A stretch of 13,897 nucleotides of DNA from Myxococcales bacterium (GCA_007131745.1 SLPX01000124.1:1-13897), one strand, 5' to 3'. Numbered from the stretch's first letter, positions 7,427 to 13,887 are shown. The notes: generated by a model not told the origin, from the letters alone. Program-made: numbers and translations.

Positions 7427-7660
7427 ATGACCAGCATTCTCGTCAAAGACCTGCCCGACCATCTGCATCAGCGGCTCAAAGCCCGCGCCCGGCGAAACCG
7501 GCGCAGCATGGCCAAGGAACTGCTGGATATCATTTCCAACAGCCTGGAAGACCGATCCGGACCGCCCAGCCTCGAGGAAATCGATCGGCTGCGGGTCGCG
7601 GGCGCGCGACCGCTTACCGAGGATGTGCTGAACGAAGCGCTGCGCACCGGGCGGCCATGA
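7427..7660 (+). CDS. vapB: Ribbon-helix-helix antitoxin (FitA/VapB type)
   Basis: This encodes 77 residues. GGAGG lies seven bases before ATG 7427. The N-terminus has the RHH layout: a DNA-binding strand (SILVKDLP), helix A (HLHQRLKARARRNR) and helix B (SMAKELLDIISNSL). The C-terminal 35 or so residues would wrap and block the PIN toxin. Its stop codon overlaps the toxin start by 4 bp (ATGA), the usual translational coupling of this operon type. It probably dimerises on the palindrome over the -10 box. FitA-like is a better match in style than AbrB-type VapB. Confidence 0.9.
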   Translation: MTSILVKDLPDHLHQRLKARARRNRRSMAKELLDIISNSLEDRSGPPSLEEIDRLRVAGARPLTEDVLNEALRTGRP

Positions 7661-8073
7661 TCGCGGTCGACACAAACGTCGTCGCCTACCTGTTGATCCA
7701 AGGCGAGCGCACCGCGGCCGCGCGGCAATTGTGGGAGATCGATCCGGACTGGCGCCTCCCTCCCCTATGGCGCGCTGAATTCCTCAACGTGCTGGCGACC
7801 TCCCACCGGGCGGGAATCCTCTCCGCGGATCAGGCGCGGTCCGCCTGGCACACCGCGGTGGATCTGCTGCGCGGGTGCGAGGTCGAACCCACCGGCGCAA
7901 CGGTGCTCGACCTTGCTCTTTCGCTTGGCATCACCGCCTACGACGCTCAGTTCGTCAGCGTGGCGCGGAGTCTCGGAACCCGCCTGGTAACAAGCGACCG
8001 CCGGCTGTGCCGGGCTTTCCCGGACCTGGTTCTCCATCTCAAGAGAGCGCCGGCCGAACTGTCCCGACGATGA
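7657..8073 (+). CDS. vapC: PIN-domain ribonuclease toxin (VapC/FitB type)
   Basis: This encodes 138 residues, the normal length for the family. The four acidic residues expected to hold the metal ion are present: Asp5 (AVDTNV), Glu41 (WRAEFLNVL), Asp96 (AYDAQFV) and Asp114 (TSDRRL). The toxin should therefore be catalytically intact. VapC-type toxins cut specific RNAs, often tRNA or rRNA, to stop growth; the target cannot be read from the sequence. It overlaps the antitoxin gene by 4 bp and has no own promoter that I can see. GC is high (67% in one line), closer to the GC-rich genes at the left than to the AT-rich DNA that follows. Confidence 0.93.
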   Translation: MIAVDTNVVAYLLIQGERTAAARQLWEIDPDWRLPPLWRAEFLNVLATSHRAGILSADQARSAWHTAVDLLRGCEVEPTGATVLDLALSLGITAYDAQFVSVARSLGTRLVTSDRRLCRAFPDLVLHLKRAPAELSRR

Positions 8074-8126
8074 TCAGCCGTGATCGAAGCCTGGTAGACA
8101 GCCAAGGGAAACACCGTGATGTTTGG

Positions 8127-8183
8127 GACAAGTTTGCGACAAGTTTGCGACATTTTTTGCGACAGGTTTACGACATTTGAAAC
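8127..8183 (+). repeat. 11-bp-period array, GACAAGTTTGC type
   Basis: Units are GACAAGTTTGC (8127-8137), the identical GACAAGTTTGC (8138-8148), GACATTTTTTGC (8149-8160), GACAGGTTTAC (8161-8171) and GACATTTGAAAC (8172-8183). The GAC at each unit start recurs every 11-12 bp, about one helical turn. This fits a protein-binding array or a degenerate iteron set better than coding sequence, since 11 is not a multiple of three. Confidence 0.75.
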
Positions 8184-8250
8184 CAAACCCGCCACACATA
8201 CTCCTCTTCACACCATAGGATACCAGGGCCTTACTCTTGAAAGAAACATT

Positions 8251-8308
8251 GGGGACGGAGCATGTGAAATTGGTGGGAAATTGGGGACGGAGGAAATTGG
8301 GGACGGAG
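8251..8308 (+). repeat. Three GGGGACGGAG repeats
   Basis: GGGGACGGAG occurs at 8251-8260, 8283-8292 and 8299-8308, each preceded by ATT. The same decamer occurs at 9128-9137 on + and, in reverse orientation, at 10715-10724 and 10756-10765. Recurrence outside genes suggests a dispersed intergenic element of REP or mobile type. Confidence 0.8.
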
Positions 8309-8341
8309 GCAATCAGCCGGCGGCAATCCACGACCCGGAGG

Positions 8342-8385
8342 GTGTGTCCGGGGTGTATCCTTAGTGTATCCTTAGGGTATATCCA
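8342..8385 (+). repeat. 11-bp-period array, GTGTATCCTTA type
   Basis: Four 11-bp units: GTGTGTCCGGG (8342-8352), GTGTATCCTTA (8353-8363), an identical GTGTATCCTTA (8364-8374) and the diverged GGGTATATCCA (8375-8385). It has the same period as the array at 8127-8183 but an unrelated sequence. Confidence 0.7.
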
Positions 8386-8469
8386 TGGGGAGTGGATTTT
8401 ATACGTGAATTGAATTGTTAGGCTGATATGATGGATATAGGATGTGTTTTGCAACCATGCAGGTGTTTT

Positions 8470-8667
8470 ATGGCGGATGAAGTTCAAAAACATAATGTTT
8501 CCGACGTTGACAAGGACGTTGACGAGGGATTGGTTGCGATGTTCCTCAAAATGTCGCCGGAAGAAAGGCTGAGAGCAAATGATAACGCTGCCGGTGCGAT
8601 ATTGGAGTTGAGACATGCGTTCAAACAACGGAAACACCACCAGCGTGGATCTAAGAGCGATACTTGA
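8470..8667 (+). CDS. Small protein upstream of and overlapping the nucleotidyltransferase gene
   Basis: This encodes 65 residues from ATG 8470, which has AGGTG four bases upstream. An in-frame ATG at 8428 would add 14 residues but has a poorer start context. The N-terminus is acidic (SDVDKDVDEG), followed by a predicted helical segment MSPEERLRANDNAAGAILEL and a basic tail (KQRKHHQRGSK). Its last 53 bp overlap the next gene in another frame, which points to translational coupling. The layout, a small protein before an MNT-type nucleotidyltransferase, resembles toxin-antitoxin or defence pairs. It is far too short to be AbiEi. I infer it may be a partner or antitoxin of the downstream enzyme; there is no direct proof. 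Confidence 0.65.
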   Translation: MADEVQKHNVSDVDKDVDEGLVAMFLKMSPEERLRANDNAAGAILELRHAFKQRKHHQRGSKSDT

Positions 8668-9148
8668 AGGCCTTTTGAAGGCTGATGTTGATTTCATCCT
8701 TGTCGGTGGTCTTGCCGCTGTTATTCAGGGCGCACCGGTTACAACAATTGATGTAGATATCGTTTATTGCCGCTCTCCTGGAAACGTCTCAAAATTAATG
8801 TCGTTTCTCCAATCAATTGATGCAATTCATCGAAGGCTGGACAATGAGATCATAGAGCCCAAAGAAGAGGATTTTGCAGGAATGGGTCATGCTCTTTTTG
8901 TGACTCGTTTGGGACCGCTTGATGTTTTGGCGTCTATCGAGCAAGGGAAGAAATATGAAGACTTGCTTGAGCACATAATAGAAATTGAATTCAGGGGCCG
9001 TATTATGCAAGTCCTTGATATTGGTAAGCTTATTGAGCTGAAAAAGGCTTCAAAGGATTTAAAGGACAAGCAGCGACTGCCCGTTCTTGAAGAAACTCTT
9101 CGACAGCTTAAGCAGGCAGGGGAACCTGGGGACGGAGGAGGAGAATAG
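8615..9148 (+). CDS. MNT/AbiEii-like nucleotidyltransferase
   Basis: This encodes 177 residues. The core motif of the DNA-polymerase-beta-like nucleotidyltransferase superfamily is present: Gly31-Gly32, thirteen residues, then Asp46-Val-Asp48 (FILVGGLAAVIQGAPVTTID). A third likely metal ligand is Asp103 in GPLDVL. The C-terminal KLIELKKASKDLKDKQRLPVL resembles the helical K-x-x-R/K-x-K-D region of AbiEii-like and related stand-alone enzymes. Relatives act as toxins that transfer nucleotides to tRNA or protein, or in unknown roles; the substrate here is unknown. ATG 8615 has GGAG about nine bases upstream and lies inside the preceding gene. The last residues (GEPGDGGGE) are encoded by a copy of the dispersed GGGGACGGAG repeat, so the C-terminus may have been altered by repeat insertion. 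It is convergent with the ATPase gene that ends at 9208. Confidence 0.8.
   Translation: MRSNNGNTTSVDLRAILEGLLKADVDFILVGGLAAVIQGAPVTTIDVDIVYCRSPGNVSKLMSFLQSIDAIHRRLDNEIIEPKEEDFAGMGHALFVTRLGPLDVLASIEQGKKYEDLLEHIIEIEFRGRIMQVLDIGKLIELKKASKDLKDKQRLPVLEETLRQLKQAGEPGDGGGE
9128..9137 (+). repeat. GGGGACGGAG repeat inside the nucleotidyltransferase 3' end
   Basis: The fourth plus-strand copy of the decamer, in coding sequence 11 bp before the stop. Preceded by CCT, not ATT, unlike the three intergenic copies. Confidence 0.7.
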
Positions 9149-9207
9149 CTTTAATATTTGATATCTTGCTTCACAAGAACCAAACGGACTTTTGAAATGA
9201 CTATTTG

Positions 9208-10593
9208 CTATTTGCTTATGCTTCCCAGACGCAGCAATTCCAAGGGGAGCGGCAAGACGGGGATTCCCCTGATTTTTCCAAGTTGTCGCGATTTTCCCAG
9301 AATCAATCCATTGGGATATTTTTCAATTTGTTTCAGGGTCTTTGGACGGATTTGGTTTGTCCACTTTATTTCGACAGGCCAAAAACGCTTGTTCCGGATA
9401 TAGGCAATATCCACTTCTCCGCGTGCCTTTATGTAAAAAGTAGGAAAACGACGGCTGTATAGGGTGGCAGCGCATGACTCAACCAATGCTCCCATTTCTT
9501 CCGGCTCAGAAAGAATAGGAGCCGCCTGTTCTTTGTAAGGATCTCTGCTGTTGGTAACCCAAGCCCTCACCGAGTGAAAAATAAAAGGGTCTGTAAACAT
9601 GAGTTTGCGGGCCTTTTTTGGGGCGGCAGCCAGCTTGTCTTCCTGCAATGCGTGTTGGATGAAGACTACATCCATCGATTCAAGAAGGTTGACGTAATCT
9701 GAGATGGTCTTTGGATGTTCAATGGACAAGTCCTGGAGCAGAGAGTTCCATGTGATTTGACTCCCGTGGTGTTTCAGGATTACTCCAAGCACTTCACGCA
9801 GGGAATGCTCTTGGCGTCCTCTTGCCAAGAAATCACCTCTTATCCAATCGCTGTAGGTTGCATATGTAGCCGGCAGGATGCGCTTATGGCTTTCCAGATC
9901 GTTACATGCCGTCAAAAAACCTCCATGCAACAAATATGAATCAAATTCTTCAAAAAGCTTTTCTACGCTGTCATTGGAAACACCTTCAGTTGAGTGAAGG
10001 AGATGATCTACTTCCTTTGAGGGCAGACGGTTTCTGAGCCTGACGGTTTCCAAAAAATTCAAAGGATGGAGATGGAAGTCCACTATGTCTTCTTTTCCCC
10101 GTCTCCCCGGAAAACGCATTCGTGCTTCTTTGATTAGAGAAAGGTCCGAGCCTGTCAAAAACAAACCCGTGTTTTCCAATAACCCCGCGTCTGCCAGATA
10201 TTTGACGCCTTTATCCCAATCCCGAATATAGGTGACCTCATCCAAAATAATACAGCGAAAGTCCGTTTCCGACATATTGTCGAGGGTTTCACTCAATACA
10301 CGCACAAGAGTATGATGATCATCGATTATCTCTCCTGTAAGGTAAGCAATATTTCGAGGCGCAAAACGGTTTTTCAACAACTCAGCTATCCATTGTTTCA
10401 TTAGTGTTGTTTTTCCGATTTGGCGTCCTCCGCTCAGGGTAAAGATGCCCGGTTTGCCAACCGGCAACTTGCACAGCAAATCCGAGTAATGAACCAAAGG
10501 AAGCTTCTTGAGAGATCTTAAGTGGGGATCCCTGTCCAAAAACTCTTCAGGGGTTTCTAAATGGGTATTGTGGGGTAACAATCTGATATCCAT
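9208..10593 (-). CDS. AAA_14-DUF4143 P-loop ATPase, first of three
   Basis: From ATG 10593 this encodes 461 residues; an in-frame TTG at 10599 would add two. Walker A is GGRQIGKTT (about 55-63), Walker B CIILDEVTYIRDW (Asp/Glu about 118-119), and LTGSDLSLI follows as the sensor-like strand. A DUF4143-type middle includes LLHGGFLTACN and the winged-helix-like region LQDLSIEHPKTISDYVNLLESMD. The C-terminus keeps nuclease-like PD-(D/E)XK residues: GEVDIAYI, then WPVEIKWTN (Asp, Glu-x-Lys). ATPases of this type are widespread and poorly understood; roles in mobile-element or defence functions have been suggested. The gene faces away from the second ATPase, with a 300-bp regulatory region between. 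It has no Shine-Dalgarno sequence; a leaderless start is likely (see the promoter entry). GC is about 42% in one line. Confidence 0.88.
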   Translation of the reverse strand: MDIRLLPHNTHLETPEEFLDRDPHLRSLKKLPLVHYSDLLCKLPVGKPGIFTLSGGRQIGKTTLMKQWIAELLKNRFAPRNIAYLTGEIIDDHHTLVRVLSETLDNMSETDFRCIILDEVTYIRDWDKGVKYLADAGLLENTGLFLTGSDLSLIKEARMRFPGRRGKEDIVDFHLHPLNFLETVRLRNRLPSKEVDHLLHSTEGVSNDSVEKLFEEFDSYLLHGGFLTACNDLESHKRILPATYATYSDWIRGDFLARGRQEHSLREVLGVILKHHGSQITWNSLLQDLSIEHPKTISDYVNLLESMDVVFIQHALQEDKLAAAPKKARKLMFTDPFIFHSVRAWVTNSRDPYKEQAAPILSEPEEMGALVESCAATLYSRRFPTFYIKARGEVDIAYIRNKRFWPVEIKWTNQIRPKTLKQIEKYPNGLILGKSRQLGKIRGIPVLPLPLELLRLGSISK

Positions 10594-10599
10594 AAGCAA

Positions 10600-10629
10600 A
10601 GTGTATGAATAAATTTATTCAAAGGTCAA
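10600..10629 (-). promoter_or_regulatory. Putative promoter giving a leaderless mRNA for the first ATPase
   Basis: On the minus strand TTGACC (10629-10624) and TACACT (10605-10600) are 18 bp apart. Six bases separate the -10 box from ATG 10593, so transcription would start at or next to the A of the ATG. This fits the absence of a Shine-Dalgarno sequence. The 18-bp spacer is almost filled by a perfect palindrome. Confidence 0.45.
10606..10621. promoter_or_regulatory. Perfect 16-bp palindrome in the promoter spacer
   Basis: TGAATAAATTTATTCA is its own reverse complement and lies between the proposed -35 and -10 boxes of the first ATPase gene. A repressor dimer binding here would block RNA polymerase. 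Confidence 0.6.
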
Positions 10630-10646
10630 TGATCAAATTTGATCAT
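10629..10646. promoter_or_regulatory. Perfect 18-bp palindrome next to the -35 box
   Basis: ATGATCAAATTTGATCAT is its own reverse complement. Its centre is 24 bp from that of the 16-bp palindrome, and it overlaps the first base of the proposed -35 box. The two palindromes share an AAATTT core but differ outside it, so two regulators, or one with loose specificity, are possible. Terminator function is unlikely: there is no loop and no T tract. Confidence 0.6.
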
Positions 10647-10692
10647 CCATCCCTTTATTCCGCCCTATACCGGAAGTCTTGAACAGCGAGTC

Positions 10693-10766
10693 CCTGAGTA
10701 AACAGCAAACAAAGCTCCGTCCCCCACAACCGTCCTGAGCAAACAGCAAACAAAGCTCCGTCCCCC
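10693..10766 (-). repeat. Two 33-bp direct copies carrying the GGGGACGGAG motif in reverse orientation
   Basis: Bases 10693-10725 and 10734-10766 match at 32 of 33 positions with a 41-bp period. Read on the minus strand, each begins with GGGGGACGGAGCTTTGTTTG. They are inverted relative to the copies at 8251-8308 and 9128-9137. A third, shorter CGGTCGTCCCCC lies at 10770-10781. Confidence 0.85.
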
Positions 10767-10825
10767 GAGCGGTCGTCCCCCGACCCTTCATCGCAATCTT
10801 CAGGCCCCCACAATTCTTCTTGTAA

Positions 10826-10882
10826 TTGCATATTATACCCCCCTATTTTCTGCATGAGTTGCACATTATACCCCCCTGTTTT
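10826..10882 (+). repeat. 33-bp-spaced direct repeat upstream of the second ATPase
   Basis: Two 24-bp copies (10826-10849 and 10859-10882), with two mismatches, share the core ATTATACCCCCCT followed by RTTTT. Their starts are 33 bp apart, about three helical turns, and the second copy ends 35 bp before the ATPase start codon. Likely a double binding site, possibly an operator. An alternative is a leader RNA element. Confidence 0.75.
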
Positions 10883-10916
10883 ATAATCTTCCATACTGCC
10901 ATAAAATGGAGGAACC

Positions 10917-12290
10917 ATGCTGAAACGACATATTGACGCTCAATTGAATCAATGGTTCGACCGGAACGGACGAAAGCCTCTGGTCATCCGCGGCGCCCGC
11001 CAGGTCGGCAAATCCACATCGGTCCGGCATTTCGCCCACAGCAGAGGACTGAAACTCCATGAAGTCAACCTGGAACGAACTCCCTATTACAGCGAATTAT
11101 TCCATAACCTGGATGTGGATGTTCTCCTGTCCGAACTCGAATTCAGCGCAAAAGCCGGATCTTTCGAGCCGGGCAAAAGCCTCCTGTTCCTGGATGAAAT
11201 CCAGGCCGCGCCGGGCGCGCTGAAAGCATTGCGCTATATCCATGAAGAGCACCCTCATATTGCTGTGATCGCCGCCGGATCCCTGCTGGAATTCACTCTG
11301 GCGAACCACAACTTCTCAATGCCCGTCGGACGGATTGAATACCTGTTCATGGGGCCAATGAGCTTTTCAGAGTACCTGGAAGCCAAGAAAGAAACCCAAC
11401 TTCAAGAACTGCTGCAGAATTTCGATTTTTCCTCTTCCGTTCCCCACTCAGCCCACAGCCGCTTGGTTAACATCCTGCGTGAATTTTTCATTATCGGCGG
11501 TATGCCGGAAGCCGTCAGCCGGTACCTCGTCGGCGGCCGCCTGGAGGATGCCCTTCGCGTGCAGTCATCCATTGTCGAAACCTACCGCGACGACTTCGCC
11601 AAGTACGCCCGTTCCAATGAATTGCGCAATATTCAAAGAGTCTATGACTTCGTTCCCTCCGCGGTGGGCGAAAAAGTCAAATTCAGCCGAATCGATCCCG
11701 ACACCCCGGCGCGGGATCTCAAGAAAGCCATCAACGCGTTGATCAAAGCCCGCGTGTTAACGGCTGTTCATCACAGCTCATCTTCAAGCATACCGCTTAA
11801 ATCCGGGATGCATGACAAAGTATTCAAACTCTATCTCCTCGATGTCGGTTTAATGAACCGCATGTGCGGCGTGGAGTACATATCCACGGACTTACTTGGG
11901 GCGGCGGATGATTTTATCAACAAAGGCGCCATGGCCGAGCAATTCATCGCCCAGCACCTGCTCTACCTGAATCGCAGTGATGAAACGCCACGCCTGTATT
12001 ACTGGCTGCGCGAAGGTCGAGCCAATAATGCCGAGGTCGATTTCGTTATCCAGGCGCACAACCACATCGTTCCCATTGAAGTAAAGGCGGGGAAAAGCGG
12101 TACACTGAAGTCACTGCAACAATTCGTGCTTTCCCGGAAAGTTGCCAAAGCGCTGCGCTTCGACCTGAATCCCCCTGCGCGGATGAAGGTTCGCCATAAA
12201 ATCTCCCAGCGCGACCGCATCATGGACGTAGAGTTTGAGTTGATCTCCCTGCCCCTATACATGGTGGAGTACATCCGCCGCCTGCTGTAA
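10917..12290 (+). CDS. AAA_14-DUF4143 P-loop ATPase, second of three
   Basis: This encodes 457 residues. GGAGG lies four bases before ATG 10917. Walker A is GARQVGKST (26-34); Walker B is LLFLDEIQA (Asp93-Glu94); the sensor-like strand is IAAGSLLEF. The domain border MSFSEYLEA, the FIIGGMPEAVSRYL motif and LYLLDVGLMNRM are typical of the DUF4143 part. The C-terminal PD-(D/E)XK-like core is intact: NNAEVDFVIQ, then VPIEVKAGKSG (Asp, Glu-x-Lys). ATP-driven nuclease action is possible from family structure, but unproven for this group. It is the closest of the three to the common family form. It lies downstream of a 33-bp-spaced repeat, and 288 bp separate it from the next ATPase on the same strand. 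GC is about 50% in one line. Confidence 0.92.
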   Translation: MLKRHIDAQLNQWFDRNGRKPLVIRGARQVGKSTSVRHFAHSRGLKLHEVNLERTPYYSELFHNLDVDVLLSELEFSAKAGSFEPGKSLLFLDEIQAAPGALKALRYIHEEHPHIAVIAAGSLLEFTLANHNFSMPVGRIEYLFMGPMSFSEYLEAKKETQLQELLQNFDFSSSVPHSAHSRLVNILREFFIIGGMPEAVSRYLVGGRLEDALRVQSSIVETYRDDFAKYARSNELRNIQRVYDFVPSAVGEKVKFSRIDPDTPARDLKKAINALIKARVLTAVHHSSSSSIPLKSGMHDKVFKLYLLDVGLMNRMCGVEYISTDLLGAADDFINKGAMAEQFIAQHLLYLNRSDETPRLYYWLREGRANNAEVDFVIQAHNHIVPIEVKAGKSGTLKSLQQFVLSRKVAKALRFDLNPPARMKVRHKISQRDRIMDVEFELISLPLYMVEYIRRLL

Positions 12291-12422
12291 AGGGTTAGTC
12301 ATCCCACCTGAACGATGCAGACGCACCTCAACCCGAGTTTCCTTTTCACCCTCACCAGCCGATTGCGTTGTATGTCGTCATTTGCATCCGCGGGAATAGC
12401 CTTTTGAAATGACTTCTATGGA

Positions 12423-12445
12423 AGAGGGTGTCAAGATACACCTCT
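12423..12445. other. Hairpin downstream of the second ATPase
   Basis: AGAGGGTGT pairs with ACACCTCT, with one bulged G and a 6-base loop (CAAGAT). No T tract follows, so it is not a standard intrinsic terminator. It lies in the 288-bp gap 12291-12578, whose left 190 bp otherwise show nothing I can identify. Confidence 0.3.
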
Positions 12446-12485
12446 CCATTCCACCGCGTCCCTTGATACCCAGAGGCCGCCCCGC

Positions 12486-12567
12486 AATCTTTCTCTTTGC
12501 AAAAAGAAACTTTTACGCTAATCTTTCTTTATAGATAAAGAAGCTTTCTCGTAAATCTTTCTTTATA
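12486..12567 (+). repeat. 34-bp-spaced triple direct repeat upstream of the third ATPase
   Basis: AATCTTTCT starts at 12486, 12520 and 12554, exactly 34 bp apart each time. The second and third copies extend as AATCTTTCTTTATA; the first reads AATCTTTCTCTTT. The third copy ends 11 bp before the third ATPase start codon, next to the Shine-Dalgarno sequence. Probable protein-binding array, in a position like the 33-bp-spaced repeat before the second ATPase. Confidence 0.75.
12525..12542. promoter_or_regulatory. Inverted repeat between repeat copies
   Basis: TTCTTTAT-AG-ATAAAGAA is a perfect 8-bp inverted repeat with a 2-bp centre, starting within the second 34-bp-spaced copy. Possible operator of the third ATPase gene; in RNA it would be a weak A/U-rich hairpin 36 bases before the start codon. 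Confidence 0.45.
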
Positions 12568-12578
12568 CGGAGGGAAAG

Positions 12579-13832
12579 ATGGAAAGATTGTTGCTAACCT
12601 TAGAAGAAGAACTGGATAGTATCCTGAAAAAAGATTTTTACCCGCGCAATATAACTATCCCTGATGTTCCAAGCAAAATAAATGTTCTTACAGGAATGCG
12701 GCGGACTGGGAAAACTACTATTCTTTTCAAGCATATTTCCAATCTGCTTAAAAATGGTATTGACCGCTCAAGAGTGTTGTTCATAAACTTTGAAGATGAC
12801 CGCCTGAACACCGGCACTCCTTCCGGCAATATAATATCTGATATTGTTGAGTTCTGGTATTCTGCTGATCCGGCAAGACATAATGAGCTGTGTCACCTGT
12901 TTTTTGATGAAATACAAAATGTCAGAGGTTGGGAAAAAACTGTTAGAAGATTGCATGACACCAAAAAAGTACGGCTTTACCTCACCGGTTCTTCGGCAAA
13001 ACTTCTATCAAAAGAAATAGCAACAGAACTTCGGGGTCGTTCAATATCGACTGAAGTATGGCCTTTTGATTTTGAGGAGTATCCGGGCTTTGAAAAATTT
13101 CCTGTAAAAATGGGAAAAGTTACAAAAGACAAATATCTGCACTCTTTTTATAACTACATGAAAACCGGCGGATTCCCTGAAACAATAGCTGTTGACAACA
13201 CCGTTGCTGTTCAAATTCTTCAGGAGTATGTTGAGACTGTTCTTTTCAGAGATGTTATGGAAAGATGGGAACTTGCCAATCTTCCTCTACTGAAAGTACT
13301 CGTTAAAAGACTTTTAAGTATGCCGGGAAGGTTACTTTCGGTTAACAAACTATTTAATGAACTCAAGGGACTCGGATACAATCTCGGAAAAAACACCCTG
13401 TATGAATATATTTCCCATATAGAAGATGCTTACCTTATATTTACCGTTCCTTTGTATTCAAAATCCGTCAAAAAAAGCACCGTGAATCCCAAAAAAGTCT
13501 ATGCTATAGATACCGGACTTTTAAACTCTGTAAACCTCTTCACAAATGAAGATAAAGGGTACTTATTTGAAAACATAGTTTTCCTTGCTTTAAGAAGGCG
13601 TGGATACAGAGTTTTTTACTACTTGACGGAAGAAAGATATGAAGTTGATTTTTTAGCAGAAAATGTTCAAGGACGGAAACTCCTTATTCAAGCATGCCTG
13701 GATACAAATAACTCTGAAACATTAAAAAGAGAAACCAGATCACTTGAGTTGGCAAAAAAAACCTTAAAAATATCTGGAAATCTGGTAACCCCTGAAAATT
13801 ATCTTGAATTTATAAGAACTCTTGATCAATAA
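12579..13832 (+). CDS. AAA_14-DUF4143 P-loop ATPase, third of three, with altered C-terminal motif
   Basis: This encodes 417 residues. GGAGGG lies four bases before ATG 12579. Walker A is GMRRTGKTT (39-47); Walker B is HLFFDEIQNVRGW (Asp110-Glu111); then LTGSSAKLL and a basic ATELRGRS, typical of the family. The FYNYMKTGGFPET motif and KKVYAIDTGLLNSV mark the DUF4143 part. At the C-terminus YEVDFLAEN keeps the Asp, but the next strand reads KLLIQACLD in place of the Glu-x-Lys seen in the other two, so nuclease action looks unlikely for this copy. The subfamily differs clearly from the other two ATPases, and codon use is AT-rich (37-40% GC in two hand-counted lines). Separate acquisition is therefore likely. 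It has its own upstream 34-bp-spaced array. No terminator is visible before the window ends. Confidence 0.92.
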   Translation: MERLLLTLEEELDSILKKDFYPRNITIPDVPSKINVLTGMRRTGKTTILFKHISNLLKNGIDRSRVLFINFEDDRLNTGTPSGNIISDIVEFWYSADPARHNELCHLFFDEIQNVRGWEKTVRRLHDTKKVRLYLTGSSAKLLSKEIATELRGRSISTEVWPFDFEEYPGFEKFPVKMGKVTKDKYLHSFYNYMKTGGFPETIAVDNTVAVQILQEYVETVLFRDVMERWELANLPLLKVLVKRLLSMPGRLLSVNKLFNELKGLGYNLGKNTLYEYISHIEDAYLIFTVPLYSKSVKKSTVNPKKVYAIDTGLLNSVNLFTNEDKGYLFENIVFLALRRRGYRVFYYLTEERYEVDFLAENVQGRKLLIQACLDTNNSETLKRETRSLELAKKTLKISGNLVTPENYLEFIRTLDQ

Positions 13833-13842
13833 AAAACAAACC

Positions 13843-13887
13843 TGACTATTTTGCAGAGTATTGCAAAAAAGTCTTGACTATTTTGCA
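13843..13887 (+). repeat. 32-bp-spaced TGACTATTTTGCA repeat at the right edge
   Basis: TGACTATTTTGCA occurs at 13843-13855 and 13875-13887, with starts 32 bp apart. Between them, TTTTGCA (13849-13855) and TGCAAAA (13862-13868) form a perfect 7-bp inverted repeat with a 6-bp centre. The spacing and the CTATTTT core resemble the repeat before the second ATPase (CTATTTTCTGCA at 10843-10854). It may be the control region of a further gene beyond the window. Confidence 0.7.

Larger units (their letters stand above)
8074..8469. other. 396-bp gene-poor stretch packed with short repeats
   Basis: No convincing gene is present. The stretch holds, in order, an 11-bp-period array (8127-8183), three copies of GGGGACGGAG (8251-8308) and a second, unrelated 11-bp-period array (8342-8385). 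The last 85 bp are AT-rich and should hold the promoter of the next gene pair, but no well-spaced -35/-10 pair stands out. Reading frames across it are made of repeat translations and lack ribosome binding sites. Confidence 0.7.

Noticed and set aside
8127..8385. Possible CRISPR array
   Set aside because: Repeat units are only 11 bp, directly adjacent without unique spacers, and there are no cas genes.
8074..8697. 207-codon minus-strand frame over the repeat region
   Set aside because: It is built from the translation of both 11-bp arrays and runs into the nucleotidyltransferase pair; no recognisable protein features.
10655..10918. 87-codon minus-strand frame with repeated GGYNxQL
   Set aside because: It is a translation of the 33-bp-spaced and GGGGACGGAG repeats, overlaps the start of the second ATPase and has no convincing ribosome binding site.
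12401..12414. CTTTTGAAATGACT shared exactly with 9189-9202
   Set aside because: A single 14-bp match in a 13.9-kb window is within chance expectation and flanks are unrelated.
12486..12567. CRISPR-like spacing of 34 bp
   Set aside because: Only 9-14 bp are conserved in each unit and there are three copies next to a start codon; this fits a binding array, not a CRISPR.
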